64,000 bases of DNA. Source: Ureibacillus thermophilus (GTDB taxonomy: Bacteria > Bacillota > Bacilli > Bacillales_A > Planococcaceae). The position numbers were made by a program, and so were the translations under genes. The stretch is taken from assembly GCF_042657185.1 (NCBI RefSeq), contig NZ_JBHSNN010000010.1. One strand, written 5' to 3'. Positions 8,798-17,187 of this stretch are shown here, in pieces. The notes under the pieces were generated by a model. The model was not told the DNA's origin, searched no databases, and saw nothing but the letters and a program-made list of their open reading frames with translations. How positions within the stretch are numbered: the stretch's first letter is position 1; every line of letters starts with the position of its first letter.

Positions 8798-9034
8798 TTG
8801 AAGTTTTCAGAAGTGCAGCAAAAAGAAATTATTGAAGCCGGCAGCGGGCGTTTTATTGGATATATTATCGATGCGGAAGTATGTGCAACAACCGGTATGA
8901 TTACAGCTTTTCTTGTGGCGGAACCGAAAAAAATGTTTAACTTTTTTCATGGAGATGAATCTGTACGAAGAGTATTAATCAGCGATATTTTAGTCATCGG
9001 GAAAGATGTCATTTTAGTAAAAGATGTTTCATAA
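8798..9034 (+). CDS. ylmC: YlmC/YmxH family PRC-barrel protein
   Basis: This small (78-residue) PRC-barrel-like protein has the family pattern SGRFIGYIIDAEV...TTGMITAFLVAEP...RRVLISDILVIGKDVILVK. In B. subtilis ylmC heads the ylm cluster upstream of sepF, and the family is associated with sporulating Firmicutes; the molecular role is unknown. I favour the TTG at 8798 because AAAGGAG ends 6 bases upstream. An ATG at 8792 would have no spacer, and the ATG at 8774 would run through the ribosome site. The start is therefore uncertain. Confidence 0.75.
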   Translation: MKFSEVQQKEIIEAGSGRFIGYIIDAEVCATTGMITAFLVAEPKKMFNFFHGDESVRRVLISDILVIGKDVILVKDVS

Positions 9035-9110
9035 TACCGCGATTTCATTGAAAAATAGAGAGTTGATTGTTAAAATGAAAGAAACTATTGTTGTAAAGAT
9101 GGGATTTAGT

Positions 9111-9782
9111 ATGTCAAGCATTCGAGAAAACTTAGAAATCATTCAGCAAAGAATCGAAGAAGCAAAAACAAGAGCTAATCGATTGAATGATGATATTAAT
9201 ATTATTGCAGTGACAAAACAAGTTTCTGTAGAACGCACGAAAGAAACATTGGATGCAGGGCTTGTTCATCTCGGCGAAAATCGTCCAGAAGGATTGCTTT
9301 CAAAAAAAGAAGAAATTCAAGAACAGGCAATCTGGCATTATATTGGTACCCTTCAAACAAGAAAAGTAAAAAAAGTCATTAATGAAATTGATTATCTTCA
9401 TTCACTGGACCGCCTCAGTTTAGCGGAAGAAATCGAAAAACGGGCAGAAAAGCCGGTTAAATGCTTTGTGCAAGTCAATGTGTCCGGTGAAGAATCAAAA
9501 CATGGATTAAGCAAAGAAGAGACCATTCCATTCATTCAGGCTTTAGAGAAATTCAGTAAAATTCAAGTGGTCGGATTAATGACGATGGCGCCGTATACAG
9601 ATGATAAAGAAACAATTCGAAAAGTCTTTCGAGAATTGAAAGAATTACAACAAGAGGTTGTGAAGCTAAACTTGCCGTATGCACCGTGCCAAGAATTATC
9701 TATGGGAATGTCCAACGACTATGAAATTGCAATTGAAGAAGGTGCTACATTTATAAGAATCGGAACAGCTCTTGTTGGATAG
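9111..9782 (+). CDS. ylmE: YggS/PLPBP-family pyridoxal phosphate protein (YlmE)
   Basis: This is a PLP-binding homeostasis protein with an alanine-racemase-like barrel but no known catalysis; it buffers vitamin B6 and amino-acid metabolism. The PLP lysine is in IIAVTKQVS near the N-terminus, and HYIGTLQTRK, HSLDRLSLAEEI, VQVNVSGEESKHG and LSMGMSNDYEIAIEEGATFIRIGTALVG are family motifs. The reading frame is open to 9024, overlapping ylmC. I chose ATG 9111 because the resulting 223-residue protein aligns with family N-termini (SSIRENLEIIQQRI). The ribosome site is weak. The ylmD gene that separates ylmC and ylmE in B. subtilis is missing here. Confidence 0.9.
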   Translation: MSSIRENLEIIQQRIEEAKTRANRLNDDINIIAVTKQVSVERTKETLDAGLVHLGENRPEGLLSKKEEIQEQAIWHYIGTLQTRKVKKVINEIDYLHSLDRLSLAEEIEKRAEKPVKCFVQVNVSGEESKHGLSKEETIPFIQALEKFSKIQVVGLMTMAPYTDDKETIRKVFRELKELQQEVVKLNLPYAPCQELSMGMSNDYEIAIEEGATFIRIGTALVG

Positions 9783-9793
9783 GAGGTTGAAAA

Positions 9794-10249
9794 ATGGGCG
9801 TGTTCAGCAAAATAAAAAATTTCTTTTACTTAGAAGATGAAGATGATGAAATTCAACCACCAATCAAAGAACCAGCTGTATTGCCGCAAGAGACTGTAAC
9901 AAGAAAAACGAAAAAAATTGTGAATAGCTATGGCGAAGAAAAAACGCTGAATGTCATTAATATTCAATCTGCCAATGCTTTGAAAAACACGAAAGTAATC
10001 ATTGTCGAGCCAAGGGTGTATGCTGAAGCGCAAGATATTTCGGAGCATTTAAAAAATAAACGGGCCATCATTGTCAATCTTCAGCGAATTGATCGAGAGG
10101 CGGGAATGCGAATTATTGATTTTTTGAGCGGAACCGTCTATGCTTTAGGTGGAGATATTCAGCGAATTGGCGATAATATCTTTTTATGCACACCAGATAA
10201 CGTGGAAGTGCAAGGTGAAATTTCAGGATATTTTTACGACGATATTTAA
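9794..10249 (+). CDS. sepF: Cell division protein SepF
   Basis: SepF polymerises into rings that bundle FtsZ and anchors the Z-ring to the membrane, partly replacing FtsA. The 151-residue protein has the N-terminal amphipathic membrane anchor (MGVFSKIKNFFYLE), an acidic/proline linker, and the globular domain (about residues 55-140) with VIIVEPRVYAEAQDISEHLKNKRAIIVNLQRID and FLSGTVYALGGDIQRIGDNIFLCTP. AGGAGG precedes the ATG, and the gene starts 11 bp after ylmE. Confidence 0.95.
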   Translation: MGVFSKIKNFFYLEDEDDEIQPPIKEPAVLPQETVTRKTKKIVNSYGEEKTLNVINIQSANALKNTKVIIVEPRVYAEAQDISEHLKNKRAIIVNLQRIDREAGMRIIDFLSGTVYALGGDIQRIGDNIFLCTPDNVEVQGEISGYFYDDI

Positions 10250-10273
10250 AAATAGAGAGGTAATAAAAAATCT

Positions 10274-10537
10274 ATGGATATTGTAGATATTATAAATTTT
10301 GTTTTCAGAATTTATACATTAATGTTAATCGTTTATATTTTAATGTCTTGGATACCGTCCAGCAGGGATACAGCGTTCGGACGCTTTTTAGAAAAATTTT
10401 GTGAACCTTATTTAGGATTTTTCCGCAAGTTTATTCCGCCGCTTGGAATGATTGATTTTTCGCCGATTATTGCTTTACTTGTGTTGACGTTTATTGAACA
10501 AGGCATTTATAACTTGCTCTATATGTTATTTTATTAA
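10274..10537 (+). CDS. ylmG: YggT-family membrane protein (YlmG)
   Basis: This 87-residue protein has two hydrophobic helices and the YggT signature YILMSWIPSSR followed by PYLGFFRKFIPPLGMIDFSPIIALLVL. The family occurs beside sepF in Gram-positives, cyanobacteria and plastids and is linked to cell or nucleoid morphology, but its biochemical role is undefined. The ribosome site GAGAGGT is somewhat far from the ATG. A terminator follows directly. Confidence 0.9.
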   Translation: MDIVDIINFVFRIYTLMLIVYILMSWIPSSRDTAFGRFLEKFCEPYLGFFRKFIPPLGMIDFSPIIALLVLTFIEQGIYNLLYMLFY

Positions 10538-10538
10538 T

Positions 10539-10571
10539 GGGTGCGGCTCGCTGGGAGTCACATCCTTTTTT
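10539..10571 (+). terminator. Terminator after ylmG
   Basis: An imperfect hairpin (GGGTG...GGCTC pairing with GAGTC...CATCC, two G-T wobbles and one mismatch) ends in six T residues. Confidence 0.65.
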
Positions 10572-10632
10572 ATAATGTTCGAACTATTCCAAATTATGCA
10601 TTTACTGAAATTCAATTAAGTGAGTTGACGAT

Positions 10633-11418
10633 ATGAACCATATTTTGCAGCATTTTCATAAAGATGAACATCCTTTTATAGAAAGAGTCCTTGAATGGAA
10701 AAAAGAAGTGGAGGATCGGTATGCGCCAAAATTGACCGCATTTTTAGATCCCCGAGAACAATATATTGTCCAATCTATCGTTGGGAATCAAGGCGAGCTT
10801 TCTGTATATAGCGAGGGGATTTTTCAGGAAGCGGAACGCAAAAGAGTTTATATTGCCCCATCTTATTTTGTTCCAACAATGGAAGACTACGATATCTCCA
10901 TTTTAAAACTGTCATTTCCCTCTAAATTTGTTCAATTAAAACATCCGGATGTATTAGGAGCACTGCTGTCCCTCGGAATTGACCGCAAACATTTTGGCGA
11001 TATTCGCATGAATGAAGAAATGATTCAGTTTGCTTGTACAAAAGAAATTGCTCTTTACGTCAAAACCAACTTGCAAAAAGTAGGGAGAGTAAATGTTCGG
11101 ATTGATGAAGTAGAAAACATAAATGAGCTCATCCCTCCGCAAGAAGATTGGAAAGAGCAGCAGCTTACAGTTTCTTCGATGAGATTAGATGCAGTGATGT
11201 CGAGTTGTTTTAATATCTCAAGGCAAAAATCCCAAAATTTGATTCGTGGAGGTAAAGTAAAGGTCAACTTTACGCTATCAGAAAAAACGGACTTTGAATT
11301 GCAAGAAGGGGATATGATTTCCTGCCGTGGATTTGGACGTTTCAAAATCAATGCCATTGAAGGACGAACAAAAAAGGAGAAAATTCGTTTAAGCATTTGT
11401 CGAATTGACAGAAAGTGA
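10633..11418 (+). CDS. ylmH: S4-domain RNA-binding protein YlmH (RqcP)
   Basis: YlmH/RqcP binds the 50S-peptidyl-tRNA complex and works with RqcH to add alanine tails to stalled nascent chains. The 261-residue protein has the N-terminal YlmH domains (HFHKDEHPFIERVLEWKKEVEDRYAPKLTAFLDPREQ) and a C-terminal S4 domain from about residue 182 (RLDAVMSSCFNISRQKSQNLIRGGKVKVN...GDMISCRGFGRFKI). Its functional partner rqcH is also in this window (28725-30404). The ribosome site is weak. It starts after the ylmG terminator, so it probably has its own promoter. Confidence 0.92.
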   Translation: MNHILQHFHKDEHPFIERVLEWKKEVEDRYAPKLTAFLDPREQYIVQSIVGNQGELSVYSEGIFQEAERKRVYIAPSYFVPTMEDYDISILKLSFPSKFVQLKHPDVLGALLSLGIDRKHFGDIRMNEEMIQFACTKEIALYVKTNLQKVGRVNVRIDEVENINELIPPQEDWKEQQLTVSSMRLDAVMSSCFNISRQKSQNLIRGGKVKVNFTLSEKTDFELQEGDMISCRGFGRFKINAIEGRTKKEKIRLSICRIDRK

Positions 11419-11459
11419 GTCGAATCAAAAAATTTACTGTAAAGAATTATCTTGATGGG

Positions 11460-11465
11460 TATAAT
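11460..11465 (+). promoter_or_regulatory. Candidate -10 box for divIVA
   Basis: A consensus TATAAT lies 40 bases before the divIVA ATG in a short AT-rich gap. No convincing -35 sits at 16-18 bases, so this is only a candidate. Confidence 0.3.
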
Positions 11466-11505
11466 AGTTATATGCTTATATTTTTGATTAAAGGAGTGCG
11501 AAACG

Positions 11506-12060
11506 ATGCCACTATCACCTCTTGATATACATAATAAAGAATTTACAAGGGCTTTCCGCGGCTATGCGGAAGACGAGGTTAATGAATTTTTGGACCAAAT
11601 TATTAAAGACTATGAGCTGTTACTCCGAGAAAAAAAAGAGCTTGAAGATAAAGTAAAACAAATGACCGAACAAATGGAACACTACAATACGATGGAAGAA
11701 ACGCTGCAAAAATCCATTGTCGTTGCGCAAGAAGCTGCGGAGGAAGTGCGCAGAAATGCCCAGCAAGAGGCCAAGTTAATCATTAAAGAAGCAGAAAAAA
11801 ACGCGGATCGCATCGTGAACGAAGCATTGACAAAGGCTCGTAAAATTACGATTGAAATCGACGCTTTAAAAAAGCAATCCAAGGTGTTTCGCAATCGTTT
11901 CAAAATGTTGGTGGAAGCTCAATTAGACTTATTGAATTCCGACGACTGGGATCATTTAATGGAATATGATATTGGTTTAACAGAAATCCAAGAACAATTT
12001 AGACAAGAGGACGAAGATGATTTTCTAAAAAACAGTACAAGTGAGCAAGAAAAGTATTAA
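11506..12060 (+). CDS. divIVA: Cell-pole and septum organiser DivIVA
   Basis: DivIVA is a coiled-coil protein that senses negatively curved membrane and recruits MinJ/MinCD, RacA and other polar proteins. The 184-residue protein starts with the conserved lipid-binding segment MPLSPLDIHNKEFTRAFRGY, then EDEVNEFLDQIIKDYE, followed by a long coiled coil to about residue 150 and an acidic C-terminus. It is slightly longer than the B. subtilis protein (164). AAAGGAG precedes the ATG. Its place after ylmH and before ileS is conserved in Bacilli. Confidence 0.95.
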   Translation: MPLSPLDIHNKEFTRAFRGYAEDEVNEFLDQIIKDYELLLREKKELEDKVKQMTEQMEHYNTMEETLQKSIVVAQEAAEEVRRNAQQEAKLIIKEAEKNADRIVNEALTKARKITIEIDALKKQSKVFRNRFKMLVEAQLDLLNSDDWDHLMEYDIGLTEIQEQFRQEDEDDFLKNSTSEQEKY

Positions 12061-12075
12061 TAATTTTCTTACTAC

Positions 12076-12104
12076 TTGACGGGCTCCCATGATTTTCATA
12101 TACT
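12076..12104 (+). promoter_or_regulatory. Sigma-A promoter of the ileS T-box leader
   Basis: TTGACG (12076-12081), a 17-base spacer and TATACT (12099-12104) form a near-consensus vegetative promoter. Transcription would start near 12111, just before the T-box structure. Confidence 0.8.
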
Positions 12105-12110
12105 GATACA

Positions 12111-12384
12111 CAGAAATTTAATACATGCGGCTGACAGGTGTTGACGGAGAAAGTATTTTTTGTCCGTGGCAATTATAGCGATCCGAGGATGGTGGAAGCT
12201 CGGACAAGCGGCAAAAAAGAAAATCACTCCCGAGCCAAATCACTGAAAGAACAGTAAGTGATTTCGTCTACACGGCGTTACAGTGTCAAGAGGCAGCGTC
12301 GAAATGCTTTTCTTCGGCGTTGTAAAGAAGGGTGGTACCACGGGTAATCGTTTCTCGTCCCTATGGGATAGAGAAACTTTTTTT
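12111..12384 (+). promoter_or_regulatory. T-box riboswitch (isoleucine tRNA) controlling ileS
   Basis: Uncharged tRNA-Ile binds this leader and favours antitermination. The conserved T-box core TGGTACCACGG is at 12333-12343. Stem I features include AGTA near 12151 and the distal GGTGGAAGCT at 12191-12200. The 3' side of the specifier loop reads GAAAATCAC with an ATC (Ile) codon at 12223-12225. The competing terminator is GTTTCTC (12350-12356) with GAGAAAC (12371-12377) and a T7 run. All this matches the downstream isoleucyl-tRNA synthetase. The specifier assignment is by eye. Confidence 0.92.
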
Positions 12385-12452
12385 ATTATTGGGGATTTTC
12401 TTTTTTGCCGAATAGATAGTATGAAGTCAAAAATAAACAAGGAGGAAACATA

Positions 12453-15215
12453 ATGGTAGAGTATAAAGATACGTTGTTAATGCCGAAGACCGATTTCCCG
12501 ATGCGAGGAAATCTACCGGTAAACGAACCAAAAATTCAAGCAAAATGGGAAGAAATGGATATTAATCAACTTGTATTAGAGCGTACGAAAGGCCGTCCGG
12601 AATTCGTATTGCATGATGGTCCTCCATATGCAAACGGTGATATTCATATTGGACATGCGTTAAATAAAATCATTAAAGATATGATTAACCGCCACCGTTC
12701 TATGACCGGCTATCATGTGCCATATATTCCTGGTTGGGATACTCACGGACTACCAATCGAGCATGCCTTGACGAAAAAAGGCGTGAACCGTAAAGAAATG
12801 TCGGTTGCTGAATTCCGTAAACTCTGTGAAGAGTATGCCTACGAACAAATTGAAAACCAAAAAGCGCAATTTAAGCGTTTGGGAGTTCGCGGCGATTGGA
12901 AAAATCCTTATGTCACATTAACCCCTGAATTTGAAGCCCGTCAAATTGAAGTGTTTGGCCGCATGGCAGAGAAAGGATATATATACAAAGGACTAAAACC
13001 TGTTTATTGGTCTCCATCCTCTGAATCTGCATTGGCAGAAGCAGAAATTGAATATAAAGATGTGAAGTCTCCTTCCATTTATGTAAGTTTTGAAATCAAA
13101 GATGCAAAAGGCGTTGTACCTGAAGAGGCCAAGTTCATTATCTGGACAACAACACCTTGGACAATTCCAGCCAACCTAGGAATTTCAGTCAACCCAGAAT
13201 TTACGTATGCTGTTGTGAAAGTGGATGGCAACTTATATATCATTGCAAAAGAATTGATTGAAAATGTTTCAAAAGAAATTGGATGGGAACAAGTTGAAAT
13301 TGTGCAAGAAGTAAAAGGACAACAATTGGAATATATTGTAGCCAAACATCCATTCTATGACCGCGATTCTTTAGTAATGGTTGGGGAACACGTTACGCTC
13401 GATGCCGGTACTGGATGCGTTCACACAGCGCCTGGCCACGGGGAAGACGACTATATCGTCGGTAAAAAATACGGTTTAGATGTATTAAGCCCAATTGATG
13501 ACCGTGGTTGCTATACAAGTGAAGCGCCAGGATTTGAGGGCATGTTCTATGATGATGCCAACAAAGTCGTGACTGAAAAATTAAAAGAAGTGGGCGCCTT
13601 ATTAAAATTAGGTTTCATCACCCACTCCTATCCACATGACTGGCGCACGAAAAAACCGGTGATTTTCCGTGCTACACCACAATGGTTCTGTTCCATCGAG
13701 CCGTTCCGCGATCAATTATTGGAAGCGATTGAAAATTCAACATTTACGCCAAACTGGGGTAAAATCCGCCTTTACAATATGATTCGCGACCGCGGCGACT
13801 GGTGTATTTCCCGTCAACGGGCTTGGGGTGTGCCAATTCCAGTATTCTATGCGGAAAACGGTGAAGAAATCATTACGCCAGAAACAATCGCCCATGTGGC
13901 AAAATTATTCCGTGAACATGGTTCAAACATTTGGTTCGAAAAAGAAGCGAAAGAATTATTGCCAGAAGGATTTACTCATCCGGGAAGTCCAAACGGCAAA
14001 TTTACAAAAGAAAAAGATATTATGGACGTTTGGTTTGACTCCGGTTCCACTCACCAGGGCGTGCTTGTAGAACGCGGCATGAAATATCCTGCTGACCTTT
14101 ATTTGGAAGGTTCTGACCAATATCGCGGATGGTTTAACTCATCTCTCATTACATCTGTTGCCATCAACGGTTTCGCACCTTATAAAGGCATCCTGTCTCA
14201 CGGTTTCGTACTGGATGGGGAAGGCCGTAAAATGAGTAAATCTCTTGGAAACGTAATTGCCCCTGAACAAGTAATGAAACAATACGGTGCGGATATTCTT
14301 CGCTTGTGGGTGGCATCTGTAGACTATACTGGCGATGTACGGATTTCCATGGATTTGTTAAAACAAATTTCCGAAGTGTATCGTAAAATCCGCAACACGC
14401 TTCGCTATTTGCACGGTAACTTATTTGATTTTGATCCGAAAAAAGACCGCGTTCCTTACGAAAACTTACGCGAAGTGGATCAATATATGTACATGCGTTT
14501 GCAGGAAGTATTAAAACAAGTGCGTGCAGCTTATGACCGCTATGATTTCTCAGCTGTATATCATGCTATCAACAACTTTGTATCCGTTGAACTGTCTGCC
14601 TTCTATTTGGATGTGGCAAAAGACGTGGTTTATATTGAAGCACCAACAAATCCTGCTCGCCGTGCAATGCAAACAGTAATGTATGACAGCTTGTTGACAT
14701 TGCTAAAAATCTTAACGCCAATTATTCCGCATACAACGGATGAATTATGGTCTTACTTAAACGAAGAAGAAGTATCTGTGCAATTAACAGACTTCCCAGA
14801 AGTGGATGAGCGCGAGAACTTCAAAGAGTTGAAAGAAAAATGGGGCAAAGTGATGGATATTCGCGATGAAGTATTGAAAGCTCTTGAAGAAGCGCGAAAT
14901 GAAAAAGTTATAGGTAAACCATTGGATGCAAAAGTAGTTGTTTATGCAGATGACGAAAACGTATTCGCGCTATTGAACGATAACAAAGTTGATTTCAAAC
15001 AAATTACCCTTGTTTCTCAATTTGTCGTTGCCGGCAGTCGAAAAGATGCACCAGAAAATGCTATTGCATTAGAGAATACATCTATCGTTGTAGAAAAAGC
15101 GGATGGAGGAAAATGTGAACGCTGCTGGTCTTATTCAGAAACGGTTGGCCAAAATGAAACACATTCTACATTGTGCGCCCGCTGTGCAGAAATTGTAATC
15201 AATCATTACGAATAA
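12453..15215 (+). CDS. ileS: Isoleucyl-tRNA synthetase
   Basis: This class Ia synthetase charges tRNA-Ile and edits valine. The 920-residue protein has the HIGH motif in ANGDIHIGHALNK (about residues 58-70), the CP1 editing domain with TTPWTIPAN and GTGCVHTAPGHGEDDY, the WFDSGSTH motif, the KMSKS loop in GRKMSKSLGN (about 595), and a C-terminal zinc motif CERCWSYS...CARC. This is the bacterial type 1 architecture. AAGGAGG precedes the ATG. Expression is governed by the upstream T-box, and the gene ends in a strong terminator. Confidence 0.98.
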   Translation: MVEYKDTLLMPKTDFPMRGNLPVNEPKIQAKWEEMDINQLVLERTKGRPEFVLHDGPPYANGDIHIGHALNKIIKDMINRHRSMTGYHVPYIPGWDTHGLPIEHALTKKGVNRKEMSVAEFRKLCEEYAYEQIENQKAQFKRLGVRGDWKNPYVTLTPEFEARQIEVFGRMAEKGYIYKGLKPVYWSPSSESALAEAEIEYKDVKSPSIYVSFEIKDAKGVVPEEAKFIIWTTTPWTIPANLGISVNPEFTYAVVKVDGNLYIIAKELIENVSKEIGWEQVEIVQEVKGQQLEYIVAKHPFYDRDSLVMVGEHVTLDAGTGCVHTAPGHGEDDYIVGKKYGLDVLSPIDDRGCYTSEAPGFEGMFYDDANKVVTEKLKEVGALLKLGFITHSYPHDWRTKKPVIFRATPQWFCSIEPFRDQLLEAIENSTFTPNWGKIRLYNMIRDRGDWCISRQRAWGVPIPVFYAENGEEIITPETIAHVAKLFREHGSNIWFEKEAKELLPEGFTHPGSPNGKFTKEKDIMDVWFDSGSTHQGVLVERGMKYPADLYLEGSDQYRGWFNSSLITSVAINGFAPYKGILSHGFVLDGEGRKMSKSLGNVIAPEQVMKQYGADILRLWVASVDYTGDVRISMDLLKQISEVYRKIRNTLRYLHGNLFDFDPKKDRVPYENLREVDQYMYMRLQEVLKQVRAAYDRYDFSAVYHAINNFVSVELSAFYLDVAKDVVYIEAPTNPARRAMQTVMYDSLLTLLKILTPIIPHTTDELWSYLNEEEVSVQLTDFPEVDERENFKELKEKWGKVMDIRDEVLKALEEARNEKVIGKPLDAKVVVYADDENVFALLNDNKVDFKQITLVSQFVVAGSRKDAPENAIALENTSIVVEKADGGKCERCWSYSETVGQNETHSTLCARCAEIVINHYE

Positions 15216-15223
15216 TCTTTTTC

Positions 15224-15262
15224 CCGCTCTTGAATATAAGATCATTCAAGAGCGGATTTTTT
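15224..15262 (+). terminator. Rho-independent terminator after ileS
   Basis: A perfect 12-bp stem (CCGCTCTTGAAT at 15224-15235 with its complement at 15244-15255) is followed by a T run. Confidence 0.9.
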
Positions 15263-15289
15263 GTTTAGGGTGTTTGGTTTGGACATTCG

Positions 15290-15415
15290 AGCGGTGTTTC
15301 ACATTAAACTGGTGGACAAATACACGAAAATGGAGGGTATCCGCACCAAAGAGGTTGACAAACGCACGAAAAGGAAGGATATCTGCACTAAATGGAATAT
15401 CATCCGTACGAAAAA
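15290..15415. repeat. Tandem 21-nt degenerate repeat (about six units)
   Basis: A core resembling CCGCACGAAA recurs at exactly 21-base steps: 15320 (ATACACGAAA), 15341 (CCGCACCAAA), 15362 (ACGCACGAAA), 15383 (CTGCACTAAA) and 15404 (CCGTACGAAA). A weaker copy is at 15299 (TCACATTAAA). Units 1 and 3 share 17 of 21 bases and units 2 and 4 share 15 of 21, so there is also a 42-base period. Because 21 is a multiple of three, several frames on both strands stay open and yield spurious heptad peptides (KYTKMEG, IRTKEVD, KRTKRKD and so on). I do not call a gene. The repeat fills most of the ileS-lspA gap where B. subtilis has ylyA. Confidence 0.8.
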
Positions 15416-15517
15416 GTGGAAAGCAACGAATATGCATGGCAGATGAGAAGATTTTCTGTATTAATGGACGGAATATGTTAGAATAATGAAGATATATAGG
15501 CAAACGGGGGAAAGATT

Positions 15518-15997
15518 GTGTTTAAATACTACATTTTAGCACTTATCGTTATAGTGATGGACCAACTTACAAAATGGGTGGTTGTAAGCAATATGGAAAT
15601 CGGAGAACGAATTTCTGTATGGGATCCTTGGTTCGGCATTTTAAGCCATCGGAACCGGGGAGCAGCATGGGGAATGCTTCAAGGACAAATGTGGATTTTC
15701 TATCTTGTTACCATCGTTGTCGTGGCGGCAGTGATTTATTATTTCCAAAAAGAAGGGAAACACAAGCCATTTTTAGGGGTAAGTTTAATGATTTTGTTAG
15801 GCGGCGCCATTGGCAACTTTATTGACCGCATCTTTCGTGGAGAAGTGGTAGATTTTATTGATGTATACATTCCAATTATCAATTATGATTTTCCGATTTT
15901 TAATGTGGCCGATGCTGCATTGACGATTTCTGTCATCATGCTCATACTAGCAATGTTGAAGGAAGATCAAAAAGAAAAGAAAAAGGTGAAATCATGA
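15518..15997 (+). CDS. lspA: Lipoprotein signal peptidase (signal peptidase II)
   Basis: LspA is the membrane aspartic protease that cleaves signal peptides from diacylglyceryl-modified prolipoproteins. The 159-residue protein has four hydrophobic helices and conserved boxes DQLTKW, HRNRGAAWGML, GGAIGNFIDRI (catalytic Asp) and FNVADAALTI (second catalytic Asp), with a lysine-rich C-terminus. The start is GTG behind a GGGGGAAAG site. It overlaps the next gene by 4 bp (ATGA). Confidence 0.96.
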   Translation: MFKYYILALIVIVMDQLTKWVVVSNMEIGERISVWDPWFGILSHRNRGAAWGMLQGQMWIFYLVTIVVVAAVIYYFQKEGKHKPFLGVSLMILLGGAIGNFIDRIFRGEVVDFIDVYIPIINYDFPIFNVADAALTISVIMLILAMLKEDQKEKKKVKS

Positions 15998-16905
15998 CAG
16001 TAACAATCACGATTGAAGCAGAATATGCAGGAGAACGACTTGATAAAGCATTATCTACTATTCATGAGGATTGGTCGCGAACGCAAATCGCGGGCTGGAT
16101 TGAAGAAGGGCTTGTCATGGTAAATGGCAAGGAAGTGAAGGCAAAATATAAAGTGAAAGAGGGGGATGTCGTTGAAATTGAAGTTCCAGAACCGGAAGAG
16201 CTTGAAGTCATCCCTGAAAATTTGGATTTAGATATCGTGTATGAAGATGAAGACGTTATTGTAGTGAATAAACCAAAGGGAATGGTGGTGCACCCTGCCC
16301 CTGGACATATGACTGGGACGCTCGTGAATGGACTGATGTATCATTGCAAAGATTTATCCGGCATCAATGGCGTGCTGCGTCCAGGAATTGTCCATCGCAT
16401 TGATAAAGATACTTCCGGTTTGTTGATGGTTGCCAAAAATGACATGGCTCATAATGGACTTGTGGAACAACTTGTGAATAAAACGGTGACGCGGAAGTAT
16501 ACGGCATTGGTTCACGGCCATATTCCTCATAATAAAGGGACGATTGATGCGCCAATTGGCCGTGATCCGAAAGACCGTCAAAAACAGGCCGTTGTTGATA
16601 ATGGAAAAGAAGCGATTACTCATTTCCAAGTGTTGGAACGATTTGGTGGGAAATATACATTGGTGGAATGTAAGCTAGAAACAGGACGCACCCATCAAAT
16701 CCGCGTTCATATGAAATATATCGGATATCCATTAGTAGGGGATCCAAAATATGGTCCGAAGAAAACGATTGATTTTGGCGGCCAAGCTTTGCATGCTGGC
16801 GTATTAGGATTTATACATCCTAGAACGAAAGAATATTTGGAATTTGAAGTACCTTTGCCTGAAGATTTTATGAATTTACTTGAACAATTAAGAAAAGAAT
16901 GTTGA
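15994..16905 (+). CDS. ylyB: RluA/RluD-family 23S rRNA pseudouridine synthase (YlyB)
   Basis: It isomerises uridines in 23S rRNA (RluD class, by family resemblance). The 303-residue protein has an N-terminal S4 RNA-binding domain (AGERLDKALSTIHEDWSRTQIAGWIEEGLVMVNGK), the catalytic motif HRIDKDTSGLLMVAK (Asp about residue 138) and GRTHQIRVHMKYIGYPLVGDPKYG. It is translationally coupled to lspA by an ATGA overlap. The pyr promoter overlaps its stop codon. Confidence 0.93.
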   Translation: MTVTITIEAEYAGERLDKALSTIHEDWSRTQIAGWIEEGLVMVNGKEVKAKYKVKEGDVVEIEVPEPEELEVIPENLDLDIVYEDEDVIVVNKPKGMVVHPAPGHMTGTLVNGLMYHCKDLSGINGVLRPGIVHRIDKDTSGLLMVAKNDMAHNGLVEQLVNKTVTRKYTALVHGHIPHNKGTIDAPIGRDPKDRQKQAVVDNGKEAITHFQVLERFGGKYTLVECKLETGRTHQIRVHMKYIGYPLVGDPKYGPKKTIDFGGQALHAGVLGFIHPRTKEYLEFEVPLPEDFMNLLEQLRKEC

Positions 16906-16930
16906 CTTAGAGAGTAAATAGTTCTATACT
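16902..16930 (+). promoter_or_regulatory. Sigma-A promoter of the pyr operon
   Basis: TTGACT (16902-16907), a 17-base spacer and TATACT (16925-16930). The -35 box overlaps the ylyB stop codon, so the pyr leader starts right after that gene. Confidence 0.8.
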
Positions 16931-16937
16931 TTACAAC

Positions 16938-17148
16938 AGTAAAAATTAAATAGGGAATACCTTTAATGGCAGTCCAGAGAGGCTGAAAAGGTAAAAGCGT
17001 GTTGGTGAAGAGAAGCTGATGCCCTATCCTTATTTTCTAGCTTTTCTAATAGGGGCATAGTATATCTTCATATGGACAGAATTATTATACCAACATAGTA
17101 TTTTACTGTAATTTCAACCTCTTAAGCTGACGCTTAGGAGGTTTTTTT
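16938..17148 (+). promoter_or_regulatory. PyrR-dependent transcription attenuator, pyr operon leader
   Basis: The PyrR RNA-binding loop AGTCCAGAGAGGCT (16971-16984) matches the family consensus. The terminator is CCTCTTAAGC (17118-17127) with GCTTAGGAGG (17132-17141) and seven T residues. PyrR bound to UMP or UTP stabilises the anti-antiterminator and so allows termination before pyrR. Confidence 0.88.
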
Positions 17149-17187
17149 GTGCAATCAAAATCATGATCAAAATGGAGGAATTATCAA

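Noticed and set aside
15246..15503. Overlapping open frames on both strands in the ileS-lspA gap
   Set aside because: They are open because of the 21-nt repeat, which keeps stop codons out of several frames. There is no ribosome site and the peptides are only heptad repeats.
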